From: Agrobacterium rosae
GTDB taxonomy: Bacteria; Pseudomonadota; Alphaproteobacteria; Rhizobiales; Rhizobiaceae
Reading direction: 5' to 3'
DNA: 64,000 bases
Assembly: GCF_002915175.1 (NCBI RefSeq)
Contig: NZ_NXEJ01000006.1
Location: 132,626-196,625, forward strand
Part shown: positions 34,961 through 45,311 of the stretch, one piece after another
Numbering within the stretch: position 1 is the stretch's first letter
How the letters are laid out: the number at the start of each line of letters is the position of its first letter
Program-made: the position numbers and the translations under genes
Notes under the pieces: model-generated
Seen by the model: only the letters and a program-made list of their open reading frames with translations
What the model was told of the DNA's origin: nothing
Databases searched by the model: none

Positions 34961-35464
34961 ATGAAAACATTCAACGACCAGCCCGCAAAAATCCTCATTA
35001 GCGCCTGCCTGCTCGGCCATGCCGTCCGCTATGATGGTAAAGGCAAGCCGCTTGCTCATCCTGCCATCGAGCGCTGGAAAGCCGAGGGCAGGTTGGTGAC
35101 GATCTGTCCGGAGATGGCGGGTGGGATGGCTGTTCCGCGTCCACCTGCGGAAATAGAGAAGGGTGCTTCTGGTCTCGATGTGCTGGAAGGGCGCGCTCGC
35201 GTTTTGGAAGTCACCGGTGGTGATGTCACGACGCAATTTATAGCCGGAGCTCAAAAGGCGCTGGCGTTCGCAAAAGCCAATGATTGCGCCTATGCCCTGC
35301 TGATCGACGGCAGCCCCTCCTGCGGGTCGGTTGCGATCTATGATGGCTCCTTTTCAGGTCGCAAACATGCGGGAAACGGCGTCACCGCAGCATTGCTTCA
35401 ACAGGCCGGTATCGCGGTCTATCCCGATCACCAGATCGATGATCTCGCCAGCCGTCTCAGCTAA
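34961..35464 (+). CDS. DUF523 domain protein
   Basis: A 167-residue DUF523 protein. Conserved features are ISACLLGHAVRYDG at the start, ICPEMAGG, and DGSPSCGS with cysteines that suggest metal binding. Function is unknown; relatives occur alone or fused to DUF1722. Its ATG is ten bases beyond the end of a RIME-like element whose last bases (GAGGGGGG) are the only ribosome-binding-site-like sequence. A shared terminator separates it from the convergent chemoreceptor gene. Confidence 0.85.
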   Translation: MKTFNDQPAKILISACLLGHAVRYDGKGKPLAHPAIERWKAEGRLVTICPEMAGGMAVPRPPAEIEKGASGLDVLEGRARVLEVTGGDVTTQFIAGAQKALAFAKANDCAYALLIDGSPSCGSVAIYDGSFSGRKHAGNGVTAALLQQAGIAVYPDHQIDDLASRLS

Positions 35465-35469
35465 TTTAT

Positions 35470-35504
35470 AAAAAAAACGCCGGAGATTTCTCCCCGGCGT
35501 TTTC
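35470..35504. terminator. bidirectional terminator between the DUF523 gene and a chemoreceptor gene
   Basis: AACGCCGGAGA pairs with TCTCCCCGGCGTT (one bulge), with seven A on the left and TTTT on the right, so it can terminate transcripts from both sides. Confidence 0.85.
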
Positions 35505-35529
35505 GTGTGTTGCATGATGTCTGCGCGGT

Positions 35530-37359
35530 TCAGCTCGCGCGGCGCATTTCCTGTGCCATGCCGTGCAGGCTGCCGTTCTGGGAGCCGGAGACGCGGAAGG
35601 TGCGGATGAGGTTGAGCAGTTCTTCGGTATCCACGGAGAGCGATTCTGCCGATGCCGTGGTTTCTTCGGCCATGGCGGCATTGTGCTGCGTTGCCAGATC
35701 CAGTTGGTTCACCGAAGACGAGATGGAGCGCAGGGTCGTGTCCTGTTCGGATGCCGAATGCGCGATCTTGCCGACGATTTCGTTGGCCGATTTGATCTGG
35801 TCGGAGATGCGCTTGAGCGCTTCGCCGGCCTCGCCAACAAGGCGAACGCCGTTCTGCACCTGGGTGGAGGAGCGGGCGATCTGGTCCTTGATTTCCTTGG
35901 CGGCAGCCGCGGAGCGCTGGGCCAGTTCGCGCACTTCCTGGGCAACCACGGCAAAGCCCTTGCCGGATTCACCGGCACGTGCGGCCTCGACACCGGCATT
36001 CAGCGCCAGAAGGTTGGTCTGGAAGGCAATTTCATCGATCACGCCGATGATCTTGGAAATCTCGGCGGAAGACTGTTCGATGCCGGTCATTGCGCCAATG
36101 GCTTCTTCCACCACGCGGTCGCTGCGGGTGGCTTCGGTGCTGACGGCACCCACGCGCTTTGCTGCTTCATGCGCGCCGTCTGCGGTTTGGCGCACGGCAA
36201 CGGTCAATTCGTCAAGGGCGGCAGACGTCTCTTCCAGATTGGCAGCCTGACGTTCGGTGCGCTGCGAAAGCTCGCTGGATGCCTTGCGGATTTCATCCTT
36301 GGAACCGCCGATGTCGATACCCTTGGAATTCACCCGCGCCATGGCGGCATCGAGATGCGCCAGCGCTTCGTTGAAGTTGTCGCGCAGATCGGCATAGCGT
36401 GTGCCAAGGTCGCGGCAGCGAACGGTCAGATCGCCCTGTGCCAGTTTTTCCAAGGCTTCGCCAATGGTGGCCACCACGCGTGCCTGAAGTTCGGCTTCGC
36501 CGCGCTGGGTGTCCAGGTTGGCCTGGCGTTCCGAGTTCATCTGTTCCTGCTGCTCGTCCTGATGGCGCTGCATCGCATGGCGCTCCCGGACTTTTTCCTG
36601 CAGAGCCTTCGTCGCGTTGGCCATCATGCCGATTTCGTTTTTCATGCCCGTATGGGGAACGGTCAGGTCGATGTTTTCATTGGCGACTTCGCCCAGCGCC
36701 TTGTGAATATCATTGAGCGGCTTGGAAATTCCGCGAATGACGAGATAGGCGGCGATGAGGCCCAGAACGAAAACGAACAGCCCGATGGACAGCGCCTTGA
36801 CGATGGTGGAACGCACCTGCGCCTGAAGGTCATCGATATAGACCCCCGTCACGACAGCCACCTTCCATGGCTCGAATGCCATCGTGTAGGAACTCTTAAG
36901 GAAAGTGTCGCCCTCAAAGCCCGGCTTTGGACCGTAGAAGGTAGCTTCACCGCCGCCTGCGCGGGCAAGCCGCACCAGTTCGTCGCGGTAGGCGAAGCCC
37001 TTGCTATCGGTCTTGCCCTTCAGGCTTTGTCCTACGCGCTTGGCTTCCGGATGGAACACCACCGTCACGTCGTAATCATAGCCGAAAATATAGCCATCCG
37101 GTACGTAACGCATGGCCGAAACCGTTTCGAACGCTTGGGCCATGGCCTGTTCGTGGGTCAGCGTGCCAGCCTTTTCCTTGTCGTAGAAGGACTGGAAAAT
37201 GGCAATGGACGACTGCACCTGTGTGCGCAGCATGTTGTAACGTTCCTGATAGATCGCATCGACAGACGATTTGATCTGGACGTAGGTGGCCAGCGTAAAG
37301 GCTGCCATCAGCGCAACCACCAGCAGGATCAGTTGGCGGGAAATCGGCAAGTTCTTCAT
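35530..37359 (-). CDS. methyl-accepting chemotaxis protein with Cache sensor
   Basis: A 609-residue chemoreceptor. Membrane helix one spans about 8-28; a single-Cache type periplasmic domain follows (about 35-185, with [20 protein letters not shown]), typical for small organic acids; helix two is near 188-210; HAMP and linker precede the signalling domain (about 330-580) with the tip [21 protein letters not shown]. It ends MAQEMRRAS, sharing its last six residues with the receptor at 14626 despite a different sensor. The 5' ribosome-binding site is weak. Confidence 0.93.
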   Translation of the reverse strand: MKNLPISRQLILLVVALMAAFTLATYVQIKSSVDAIYQERYNMLRTQVQSSIAIFQSFYDKEKAGTLTHEQAMAQAFETVSAMRYVPDGYIFGYDYDVTVVFHPEAKRVGQSLKGKTDSKGFAYRDELVRLARAGGGEATFYGPKPGFEGDTFLKSSYTMAFEPWKVAVVTGVYIDDLQAQVRSTIVKALSIGLFVFVLGLIAAYLVIRGISKPLNDIHKALGEVANENIDLTVPHTGMKNEIGMMANATKALQEKVRERHAMQRHQDEQQEQMNSERQANLDTQRGEAELQARVVATIGEALEKLAQGDLTVRCRDLGTRYADLRDNFNEALAHLDAAMARVNSKGIDIGGSKDEIRKASSELSQRTERQAANLEETSAALDELTVAVRQTADGAHEAAKRVGAVSTEATRSDRVVEEAIGAMTGIEQSSAEISKIIGVIDEIAFQTNLLALNAGVEAARAGESGKGFAVVAQEVRELAQRSAAAAKEIKDQIARSSTQVQNGVRLVGEAGEALKRISDQIKSANEIVGKIAHSASEQDTTLRSISSSVNQLDLATQHNAAMAEETTASAESLSVDTEELLNLIRTFRVSGSQNGSLHGMAQEMRRAS

Positions 37360-37628
37360 GAGTGCTCACAGAGGTACTGCTCCGCAGCTGAACGGCGACG
37401 GGCGATTGAAATGCATTTTCAGAAGGAGCGCATGATGCGCGATACATGTGCACTCATCGCACGACCTAATAAAGTCATAGCTTTAAAAATTTGAATAAAT
37501 ATTTAAGTTTCAGCCAATGAAAGTGATCTGCAAGAATTATTGTAGGATTTATATCTTGCAGCGCTGGTTTTCTCCGCCTTCGGTTGCTTGCGAGAACGAA
37601 GAGTAACTCGAGAAGACGGCTGTAAGCT

Positions 37629-38096
37629 TTACTGGGATTGTCGCAACATTACCCCGTCAAGCACCAGCGGGGCGGACATATTCGCAGTCAACGGCGGCGC
37701 AATGTCTTTTTCAACGACATTCTCAATTGCTGACGTCTTCACCAGCCTATCGATCGTCGGTGTGTTTTCTGTACCTGCCGTTGAGGTGTCCTCAGCGGGC
37801 AGCCAGGCCGGATTGTTGCTGACATAGGTGACAGGCGAACCGCCGAGCCACGCTTCCGTGCGCACAATCTGTTTCTTGCCGTTCACATCACGAATGGAAA
37901 TATCTTGCGTGCCCGGTGTGAGAGAAGGGGCAACATTCGCGGTTTTCAGCTTTGCTTTGAACGGAGGACACGCTTCGCATAAAACGGATACGACGCTGTC
38001 GTTGCCGGTGCGGTTTCCCTTAATGACTTCGATGGACGACGCCATAGCAGAACCGCTTGCGAGCACAATCGCTATTGTCAGCAAAGTCCTGCTCAT
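37629..38096 (-). CDS. small secreted protein, HPE1-like family
   Basis: A 155-residue protein with a clear signal peptide (MSRTLLTIAIVLASGSAMA, cleavage before SS). The mature part has a CEACPP motif and a conserved RTEAWLGGSPVTYVS segment shared, from memory, with rhizobial proteins annotated as plant virulence effector HPE1-like. That name comes from family annotation only; nothing here shows a virulence role. It is monocistronic, with no strong ribosome-binding site. Confidence 0.6.
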   Translation of the reverse strand: MSRTLLTIAIVLASGSAMASSIEVIKGNRTGNDSVVSVLCEACPPFKAKLKTANVAPSLTPGTQDISIRDVNGKKQIVRTEAWLGGSPVTYVSNNPAWLPAEDTSTAGTENTPTIDRLVKTSAIENVVEKDIAPPLTANMSAPLVLDGVMLRQSQ

Positions 38097-38195
38097 GAAA
38101 ACACCCGTTTCGTCGCTTGAATACAGGTGGAGTTTTACCGGAACTTCCTTTCCAACCGGTCAGGAATTTTGGTAAATATTGAACGAAATCCGGTA

Positions 38196-39473
38196 CTATC
38201 GATCTTGTTTTTCGCGGGCCACCGCCTGCCAGCCAATGTCACTGCGGCTAAAACCATTGTCCCATTTCACCTCTTTGGCGAGGGCATAGGCGCGGCTCTG
38301 CGCTTCGGTAACGGTCTTGGCAAAAGCCGTCACGTTCAGCACGCGCCCGCCGGTGGCGACCAATTGGCCGTCCTTCAGCGCGGTGCCGGCATGAAACACC
38401 TTGGCGTCTTCACGGGCTTCGGGAATGTGCGCGATCGGCGTGTTCTTGTCGTAGGAGGCGGGATAACCCTTGGAGGCCAGAACGACGGTTAGCGCGGCAT
38501 CATCGCGCCACTCGGCCGTGACCTGATCCAACGTACCGGTGGCTGTGGCATGGAGAATGGGCAGCAGGTCGCTTTTCAGGCGCATCATCAGCACCTGGCA
38601 TTCGGGGTCACCGAAGCGCACATTATATTCGATCAGTTCCGGGCCTTTTTGCGTGATCATCAAGCCTGCGAAAAACACGCCGGAGAAGGGATTTCCGTCC
38701 TTCGCCATGCCTGAAATCGTCGGCTCGATGATTTCCTTCATGGTCCGCTCGACCATCTCAGGCGTCATGACCGGGGCGGGAGAGTAAGCACCCATGCCGC
38801 CGGTATTTGGGCCGGTGTCGCCATCGCCAACGCGCTTATGGTCCTGCGCGGTGGCGAGCGCCAGGGCCGTCTTGCCATCGGAAAGGCAGAAGAAACTGGC
38901 TTCCTCGCCATCCAGAAAAGCTTCCACGACGACTTCCGCGCCTGCAGAGCCGAAAGCACCATCAAAACAATCATCTATGGCAGACACCGCCTCGGCCTCG
39001 GTTATGGCAACCGTGACGCCTTTGCCCGCTGCCAGCCCATCCGCCTTGATGACGATAGGCGCGCCCTGTTGGCGCACATATTCTTTGGCTGGCTTGGCAG
39101 CTTTGAAGCGCTTGTAAGCACCGGTCGGAATATCGTAACGGGCGCAGAGATCCTTGGTGAATCCTTTGGAGCCTTCCAGCTGCGCTGCGGCCTTTGATGG
39201 GCCGAAGGTGGCGATGCCAACGGCGCGCAGATCATCCGCGAGACCAGCAACCAGCGGTGCCTCCGGACCGACGATGACGAAGTCGATGTCGTTTTCCTTG
39301 GTAAAGGCAATGACAGCGGCGTGGTCTTCAACATCAAGCGTTACAAGCGTCGCGTGTTCGGCAATGCCGGGATTGCCGGGGGCGGCAAAAAGCTGAGTGA
39401 GGCGGGGGGACTGGGCGATTTTCCACGCCAGTGCATGTTCGCGTCCGCCGGAACCGATCAACAGAACTTTCAT
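38196..39473 (-). CDS. purD: phosphoribosylamine-glycine ligase
   Basis: A 425-residue GAR synthetase, second step of purine synthesis, of the ATP-grasp fold. Motifs [51 protein letters not shown] and [10 protein letters not shown] are complete. The ATG at 39473 has AGGGG nine bases upstream and gives the standard N-terminus; six residues of open frame before it are discarded. A possible promoter (TTGACC, 17 bases, TAACGC) lies at 39544-39516 on this strand. Confidence 0.96.
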   Translation of the reverse strand: MKVLLIGSGGREHALAWKIAQSPRLTQLFAAPGNPGIAEHATLVTLDVEDHAAVIAFTKENDIDFVIVGPEAPLVAGLADDLRAVGIATFGPSKAAAQLEGSKGFTKDLCARYDIPTGAYKRFKAAKPAKEYVRQQGAPIVIKADGLAAGKGVTVAITEAEAVSAIDDCFDGAFGSAGAEVVVEAFLDGEEASFFCLSDGKTALALATAQDHKRVGDGDTGPNTGGMGAYSPAPVMTPEMVERTMKEIIEPTISGMAKDGNPFSGVFFAGLMITQKGPELIEYNVRFGDPECQVLMMRLKSDLLPILHATATGTLDQVTAEWRDDAALTVVLASKGYPASYDKNTPIAHIPEAREDAKVFHAGTALKDGQLVATGGRVLNVTAFAKTVTEAQSRAYALAKEVKWDNGFSRSDIGWQAVAREKQDR

Positions 39474-39645
39474 GGTCAACACCCCTGTCATCTCGTGTTT
39501 TATCGTGTTGTTGGGGCGTTAAGGGCCAAGGGCTGAAAGGTCAAGCGCGGCGCATGCTTTTCTGTGGAATCGCGGAACCTTCTTGTTGTCATGCCATAAT
39601 CAGTATCTATGTTCGGGCAAATTTCAAAACAGTCCAGAGAACCAT

Positions 39646-41958
39646 ATGTCCGCAGATAATGCCCGCCTCGCTCCCCTTATCGCTTCCGAAATCAACGCCC
39701 GTGCCGAACAGGTGACTGCGGCGATTGCGCTGCTGGATGAAGGCGCAACCGTTCCCTTCATTTCCCGCTACCGTAAGGAAGTGACCGGCGGTCTTGACGA
39801 TACGCAGCTTCGCACGCTGGCTGAGCGGTTGTCCTATCTGCGCGAACTGAATGCCCGCCGGGCTTCGATCACTGAATCCATCAACGGTCAGGGCAAGATG
39901 ACCGATGAGCTGTTGCGCAAGATCGTCTCGGCCACGACGAAGGCGGAACTCGAAGACCTTTACCTGCCCTATAAACCCAAGCGCCGAACCCGCGCCGAAA
40001 TTGCCCGTGAGCGCGGTCTTGGACCGCTGGCGCAAGCGATCTGGGACAATCGCGGCGCTGATCCGGCCACTTTGGCGCAGGCCTATGTTCAGGGCGAAGT
40101 GGCAGACGTGAAGGCAGCGCTTGAGGGCGCTCGTGACATCGTAGCCGAAACCATGACTGAGAATGCCGATCTGCTGGGCCGTCTGCGTGATTACATGCGC
40201 CGCAACGCCACCTTCCGCGCCAAGGTGGTGGAAGGAAAGCAGGCGACAGGCGAAAAATTCTCCGACTATTTCGACCATTCCGAAAAATGGGCGACGGTGC
40301 CGGGCCACCGCGCCTTGGCCATGCTGCGCGGCTGGAACGAGGAAGTTCTGACGCTGACCATCGATGTCGATGCGGATGATCCGTCGCCGGTCAAACCGGC
40401 GCAGCGCACCATCGCCAGCGCATTCGATATCCGCAGCGCTGGCCCTGCGGATGCGTGGCTGATGGAGGTCGCGGGCTGGACGTGGCGCGTAAAGCTTTCC
40501 ATGTCGCTATCGCTTGATCTGATGCGCGAATTGCGCGAGCGTTCTGAAGAAGAGGCAATCCACGTCTTTGCCCGTAACCTCAAGGATCTGCTGCTGGCAG
40601 CACCTGCCGGTTCGCGCGCCACCATGGGTCTCGATCCCGGCATCCGCACCGGCGTCAAGGTCGCCATCATCGATGGCACCGGCAAGCTGCTGGAAACGAC
40701 GACCGTCTATCCATTCCCGCCAAAGAATGACATTCGCGGCACGCAGGCAGAGCTTGCGAGCCTCATCAAGAAACACAATGTCGAGCTGATTTCCATCGGC
40801 AACGGCACCGGCAGCCGCGAAACGGAACGGCTGGTGGCAGACATGCTGGGGCAACTGAGTGGCGCAAAGCCCACCAAGGTCATCGTATCAGAAGCGGGCG
40901 CGTCGATCTATTCCGCCTCGGCCAGTGCCGCTGCGGAATTTCCCAATCTCGACGTAACATTGCGTGGCGCGGTTTCCATCGCCCGCCGCCTGCAGGACCC
41001 GCTGGCGGAGCTGGTGAAGATCGAGCCGAAGTCCATCGGCGTCGGCCAGTACCAGCACGATGTCGATCAGGGCAAGCTTTCGCGCTCGCTGGATGCTGTC
41101 GTGGAAGATGCGGTGAATGCTGTCGGCGTCGATCTTAACACGGCATCCGCTCCGCTTCTGTCACGCGTTTCCGGCCTCGGCGCATCGATTGCCGACGCCA
41201 TCGTTCTGCATCGTGACCAGACGGGACCGTTTGCCAGCCGCAAGGAACTGTTGAAAGTGCCACGCCTGGGACAGCGCACATTCGAGCAATGCGCGGGCTT
41301 TTTGCGCATTACCAATGGCAAGGAGCCACTGGATTCGTCTTCCGTACACCCGGAAGCTTACGGCGTGGCCAAGAAGATCGTCGCCGCCTGCGGTCGCGAT
41401 CTGCGCTCTGTCATGGGCGATAGTGCCGCGTTGAAATCGCTCGACCCGAAACAGTTCATCGATGAGCAGTTCGGTCTTCCGACCGTCAAGGATATCATTG
41501 CCGAACTGGAAAAGCCGGGCCGCGACCCGCGCCCGAGCTTCAAGACAGCAACCTTTGCAGATGGCGTGGACGAAATCACCGACCTGAAACCCGGCATGCT
41601 GCTGGAAGGCACGGTTACGAACGTCGCCGCCTTCGGTGCCTTCGTGGATATCGGCGTGCACCAGGATGGCCTCGTCCACGTGTCGCAGCTTGCAGATCGC
41701 TTCATCAAGGACCCGCATGAGGTGGTGAAGGCTGGCGATGTGGTGAAAGTGCGTGTGGTGGAAGTGGACGTGAAACGCAAACGCATTGGCCTCACCATGC
41801 GCAAGGATGGCGGCGAGGCTGCGCCCCAGCCCATGCGCGAAAAGGGCAACGCCAATGCCATGCGGCATGCTAGTGCAAAGCCGCAGCCGCGCGCTGAGAC
41901 GGCGCCACCCGGCGGTGCATTGGCGGCGGCTTTGGCTGAGGCGATGAAGAAGCGGTGA
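39646..41958 (+). CDS. tex: Tex family transcription accessory protein
   Basis: A 770-residue Tex protein. It has the N-terminal TexN helical region ([18 protein letters not shown]), a YqgF/RNase H-like domain around residues 325-450 ([12 protein letters not shown]), helix-hairpin-helix repeats (about 490-560) and an S1 RNA-binding domain (about 645-715), then a basic Ala-rich tail. Tex binds RNA and RNA polymerase and affects expression under stress. Divergent from purD. A RIME-like element follows its 3' end. Confidence 0.94.
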   Translation: MSADNARLAPLIASEINARAEQVTAAIALLDEGATVPFISRYRKEVTGGLDDTQLRTLAERLSYLRELNARRASITESINGQGKMTDELLRKIVSATTKAELEDLYLPYKPKRRTRAEIARERGLGPLAQAIWDNRGADPATLAQAYVQGEVADVKAALEGARDIVAETMTENADLLGRLRDYMRRNATFRAKVVEGKQATGEKFSDYFDHSEKWATVPGHRALAMLRGWNEEVLTLTIDVDADDPSPVKPAQRTIASAFDIRSAGPADAWLMEVAGWTWRVKLSMSLSLDLMRELRERSEEEAIHVFARNLKDLLLAAPAGSRATMGLDPGIRTGVKVAIIDGTGKLLETTTVYPFPPKNDIRGTQAELASLIKKHNVELISIGNGTGSRETERLVADMLGQLSGAKPTKVIVSEAGASIYSASASAAAEFPNLDVTLRGAVSIARRLQDPLAELVKIEPKSIGVGQYQHDVDQGKLSRSLDAVVEDAVNAVGVDLNTASAPLLSRVSGLGASIADAIVLHRDQTGPFASRKELLKVPRLGQRTFEQCAGFLRITNGKEPLDSSSVHPEAYGVAKKIVAACGRDLRSVMGDSAALKSLDPKQFIDEQFGLPTVKDIIAELEKPGRDPRPSFKTATFADGVDEITDLKPGMLLEGTVTNVAAFGAFVDIGVHQDGLVHVSQLADRFIKDPHEVVKAGDVVKVRVVEVDVKRKRIGLTMRKDGGEAAPQPMREKGNANAMRHASAKPQPRAETAPPGGALAAALAEAMKKR

Positions 41959-42010
41959 GGGGTGAAACGCCTTCTTTCACGGTGTGCAGGACGCAGATTT
42001 AGACGGTAGT

Positions 42011-42188
42011 GGGTGTGGCTTACCCCCCTCTGCCCTGCCGGGCATCTCCCCCACAAGGAGGGAGATCGGCTGGGCTCCTGCTCATCACCCTATCCGCAGC
42101 CTTCAAGATGGCCGAGCGGTTTCCACGAGTCGATCTCCCCACCTGTGGGGGGAGATGTCCGGCAGGACAGAGGGGGGTAAGCCCACCC
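42011..42188. repeat. RIME-like intergenic element, second copy
   Basis: Arms of 58 bases at 42011-42068 and 42131-42188 are imperfect inverse complements and share the CCCCCCTCTGCCCTGCCGGG core with the element at 34773. The arms differ at several positions, so this copy is older or more diverged. It fills most of the tex to Cfa-family gap; the remaining bases 42189-42332 are AT-rich and should hold the promoter of the next gene. Confidence 0.75.
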
Positions 42189-42332
42189 ACCGTCGCTTCC
42201 CCTCTATTAAAACCCAAAGAACCAATCTGAAATCATTCAATATTTTTGAAAATAGAGTGGCTTGAAACTTTGTATGAAAGGGATAGCTTAATTCCAAATT
42301 GATAAGTGAGACTTAGCTTATTAGGGGATGAA

Positions 42333-43589
42333 ATGGCCTCGTCTTTGCATGCTTTACTTGGAAAAATAGTCAAGACCGGCAATCTGGTCGTTACCGGCCC
42401 AAGTGGGCTGCACGTTTACGGCGATGGTACCGGAAAACGGGTTGCCCTCAACTTTACCGATGATGCGGCGATGGATGAAATCGCCGCCGATCCGGCGCTG
42501 AAGCTGGCGGAAATGTTCATGGAAGGGCGCATGGCTGTCGTTGAAGGCGACATCTATGACTTTCTGGCATTGATCAAAAGCAACACGCTGAGCGAAGCGC
42601 TGACAATCGGCATGATCTGGCGTGGCATGGCGCGGATTATTGCAGCGCGCATCAAGATGCATCTGCCGGTCAATCACAACAAGGACAATGTCGCTCACCA
42701 CTATGATCTCAGCGCCAAGCTGTTCGACCTGTTTCTGGACGAAGACTGGCAATATTCCTGCGCCTATTTCAACCCGCCGGGCATCAGTCTCTATGAAGCG
42801 CAGGTCGCCAAGAAGCGGCACATTGCCGCAAAGCTGATGCCGCAACCGGGGCAGCGTGTGCTGGAAATCGGTTCCGGCTGGGGCGGCATGGCCATGTATC
42901 TGGCTGAAAGCTCTGATGTGGACGTCACCGGCATTACGCTCAGCGAGGAGCAATTGCGGGTTTCGCGCGACCGGGCGCAGAAACGCGGTCTGGCGGATAA
43001 GCTGCGTTTCGAATTACAGGATTATCGCTATCTGTCTGCCGCGCAACCTTTCGACCGCATCGTTTCGGTCGGCATGTTCGAACATGTCGGGCCGACGCAT
43101 TACCGCGAATATTTCACCAAGGCGGCGGAGTTGCTGGACGATAATGGCGTGATGGTGATGCACTCCATCGGCCAGCCCTATCCGGCGCTGGCGACCAATC
43201 CCTTTATCGAAAAATATATTTTCCCCGGCGGATACATTCCCTCGCTGGCGGAGGTTCTGCCTGCGGTGGAAAAATCGGGACTTTTGGTGCGCGACATCGA
43301 AATTCTGCCGATGCATTACGCTCACACGCTGCGCAAATGGCGGGAGCGTTTCGTCGCCAACAAGGCAGAGGCCATCGCGATCTACGATGAGCGCTTCTTC
43401 CGCATGTGGGAGTTTTATCTGGCTGGCTCTGAAATGGCGTTTACGCACGAAAACTTCTATATTTTCCAGATACAGCTGACCAAACGAGGGGGCGTGGTGC
43501 CGGATAATCGCGACTACATCGCAAAAAACGAAGCGCGATTGCTGGAATTTGAAAAGACTCGATCGCCGCTGGAAAAAGTTCTGTTTTGA
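42333..43589 (+). CDS. cyclopropane-fatty-acyl-phospholipid synthase family methyltransferase
   Basis: A 418-residue Cfa-family enzyme that methylenates unsaturated acyl chains of membrane lipids using S-adenosylmethionine. The SAM site is VLEIGSGWGGMA (Glu178 onwards); an NVAHHYDLSAKLFDLFLD block and the GMFEHVG motif are family marks. Rhizobia have several paralogues (cfa1, cfa2 and others), so the exact member is not assigned. The ATG at 42333 follows AGGGGA at good spacing; the frame is open to 42306. Confidence 0.9.
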   Translation: MASSLHALLGKIVKTGNLVVTGPSGLHVYGDGTGKRVALNFTDDAAMDEIAADPALKLAEMFMEGRMAVVEGDIYDFLALIKSNTLSEALTIGMIWRGMARIIAARIKMHLPVNHNKDNVAHHYDLSAKLFDLFLDEDWQYSCAYFNPPGISLYEAQVAKKRHIAAKLMPQPGQRVLEIGSGWGGMAMYLAESSDVDVTGITLSEEQLRVSRDRAQKRGLADKLRFELQDYRYLSAAQPFDRIVSVGMFEHVGPTHYREYFTKAAELLDDNGVMVMHSIGQPYPALATNPFIEKYIFPGGYIPSLAEVLPAVEKSGLLVRDIEILPMHYAHTLRKWRERFVANKAEAIAIYDERFFRMWEFYLAGSEMAFTHENFYIFQIQLTKRGGVVPDNRDYIAKNEARLLEFEKTRSPLEKVLF

Positions 43590-43658
43590 CAGGTGGAGCG
43601 TGCCGCATGTGCGGTGTTTTGCTTGACGCTTCGTAAATGCCGAGCGTAGAACGCTGGC

Positions 43659-44612
43659 ATGGTTGACCAAGGTGATCTTTCCGGCCGCGTTTCCGACGCG
43701 CCATCCAACAATTGGGTCTATCGGATATTACCGAGGACCCTGTGGCCCTATGCGCAATTGGCCCGTTGGGACCGTCCCATAGGCTGGGAATTGTTGATGT
43801 GGCCGTGCTTTTGGTCAGCGGCGATGGCGGCCAATGCGGCGCAGCATCTCGGCACATTCTCTTGGGGCCTTCTGCTCTTCCATCTTTTCCTGTTTTTTGC
43901 CGGTTCAGTCGCCATGCGCGGCGCGGGCTGCACCTATAATGATCTGGTCGATCACAAGATCGATATGGCGGTGGCGCGCACCCGCTCGCGTCCGCTGCCG
44001 TCGGGACGCGTCAGCCGCAAACAGGCGAAAATCTTCATCGTCATTCAGGCGCTCGTCGGACTTGCGGTGTTGTTGTGCTTCAACGGTTTTGCGATTGTCG
44101 TCGGCCTGTCATCCCTGATCTTCGTGGCAATCTATCCCTTCGCCAAGCGCTTCACCAACTGGCCGCAGTTTTTTCTGGGTCTCGCCTTTTCATGGGGGGC
44201 ATTGATGGGCTGGGCGGGTCAATTCGGGTCGCTGTCTGTCTCACCGGTGCTGCTTTACGTCGGCGCAATCGCCTGGACGATCGGTTATGATACGATCTAC
44301 GCCCATCAGGATAGGGAAGATGACACGGCCGTCGGCATAGGCTCCACCGCGCTGCTGTTCGGAGATAAGACACATGGCTGGCTGATTGGTCTTTATGGCA
44401 CAGCGCTCGCCTCCATCTTTGTGGCCTTCCTGACGGCAGGCGTTAACTGGAGTGGCTACCTCGGACTGGTCATCGCGGCGTTTTTGCTGTTCCGGCAGGT
44501 GAAGGTGCTGGATATCAACAATGTGGAACAGTGCCTCGCTCTGTTCAAATCCAACAATCGCGTCGGCCTCCTGATTTTTGCAGGTCTGCTTTTGCCGTTG
44601 GTCTTCGGTTGA
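43659..44612 (+). CDS. ubiA: 4-hydroxybenzoate polyprenyltransferase
   Basis: A 317-residue integral membrane enzyme attaching the polyprenyl tail to 4-hydroxybenzoate in ubiquinone synthesis. The two Asp-rich motifs are NDLVDHKID and DREDD (in AHQDREDDTAVG), with about nine membrane helices. It uses the decaprenyl diphosphate made by the synthase encoded at 22836. A weak promoter-like TTGACG and GTAGAA pair lies at 43623-43651. A strong terminator follows the gene. Confidence 0.94.
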   Translation: MVDQGDLSGRVSDAPSNNWVYRILPRTLWPYAQLARWDRPIGWELLMWPCFWSAAMAANAAQHLGTFSWGLLLFHLFLFFAGSVAMRGAGCTYNDLVDHKIDMAVARTRSRPLPSGRVSRKQAKIFIVIQALVGLAVLLCFNGFAIVVGLSSLIFVAIYPFAKRFTNWPQFFLGLAFSWGALMGWAGQFGSLSVSPVLLYVGAIAWTIGYDTIYAHQDREDDTAVGIGSTALLFGDKTHGWLIGLYGTALASIFVAFLTAGVNWSGYLGLVIAAFLLFRQVKVLDINNVEQCLALFKSNNRVGLLIFAGLLLPLVFG

Positions 44613-44616
44613 TACG

Positions 44617-44652
44617 AAAAACCCGGCTGCGTTTGATAACGCGCCGGGTTTA
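44617..44652. terminator. terminator after ubiA
   Basis: AAACCCGGC-T-GCGTT pairs with AACGC-GCCGGGTTT around TGAT, a near-perfect 14-bp stem. A on the left and T on the right allow use from both strands, serving ubiA and the convergent gene at 44676. Confidence 0.85.
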
Positions 44653-44675
44653 CCGTTTATCCACAGGATGGTGGA

Positions 44676-45242
44676 TCAGCTGCGGGCGATGATTTCCTTG
44701 CCCTGAATACGCATGGTCAGGCCCAGCGAACCGGTGCTGCGGCGCACGAGGAAGCGTGGGCGGCGGTCTGCGAAGTAAGAGTGGCGGCGGCGCGGGCGGG
44801 TAGCCTTGGTGCTGATATGGCCGAGATGATCTTCCAGCGGGCGGGCGATGCCATCGGCTTCCACCATCAGCATGGGAATGCGATACTTTTCCGACCAGCT
44901 GCGCCAATCGGCAGCGATGTCGCACAGGTCGTGCGCCACCAGCAGCGGAATGCAGAGGTCCGGGTCGTCGTGGTGAAGTTCGAGCGTCACGGTAACCTGT
45001 CCGTCACCATGGTCGATGGCGCGGGCAGCAACGCCCTTGAAGGCGCGTGCCGGAAGGGCAAAGGACAGCGGAAGACCGCTGGAATGGAGAACCTTGCGGA
45101 GAACCGCGCCGCGCTCGTCGAGCGTGATAGCCACATCGGCTGAACCTTTGTCCTTGCCGTAGGTGATCTGCTGCGGAAACCGCGTAGGGTCTAGCCGGAG
45201 TGTCGCGCCTGCCCATTCGGGCTTCAGAACAGTGTTGGTCAT
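44676..45242 (-). CDS. conserved alphaproteobacterial protein (DUF6101-like)
   Basis: A 188-residue soluble protein without signal peptide or membrane helix. Its N-terminal part (EWAGATLRLDPTRFPQ) and basic C-terminal tail (ATRPRRRHSYFADRRPRFLVRR) fit a Rhizobiales family that I recall as DUF6101; function is unknown. AAGGA nine bases before the ATG is the ribosome-binding site, and it lies inside a predicted RNA stem described separately, suggesting control of translation. Confidence 0.7.
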   Translation of the reverse strand: MTNTVLKPEWAGATLRLDPTRFPQQITYGKDKGSADVAITLDERGAVLRKVLHSSGLPLSFALPARAFKGVAARAIDHGDGQVTVTLELHHDDPDLCIPLLVAHDLCDIAADWRSWSEKYRIPMLMVEADGIARPLEDHLGHISTKATRPRRRHSYFADRRPRFLVRRSTGSLGLTMRIQGKEIIARS

Positions 45243-45248
45243 ATCATG

Positions 45249-45311
45249 CTATCCTTGTTTTACCTGAGAGCCGTTTCATGGTCTCGTCCGGGACTTTTCG
45301 TCCTCTGATAG
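45249..45311 (-). promoter_or_regulatory. structured 5' leader of the DUF6101-like gene, possible riboswitch or translational switch
   Basis: On the minus strand CTATC (45311-45307) can pair with GATAG (45253-45249), enclosing a GGAC-GAAAA-GTCC hairpin and a possible AGAG/CTCT pairing. The closing strand overlaps the AAGGA ribosome-binding site, and a second upstream GCTATC (45323-45318) could compete for the same bases. The 3' half, CTCTCAGG then AAAACAAGGATAG, resembles the 3' half of a glycine riboswitch, but the CCGAAGG core of that class is not seen. Confidence 0.4.

Noticed and set aside
35563..37494. 643-codon plus-strand frame opposite a chemoreceptor gene
   Set aside because: The minus-strand chemoreceptor is unmistakable; the antisense product has repetitive composition and crosses the chemoreceptor start.
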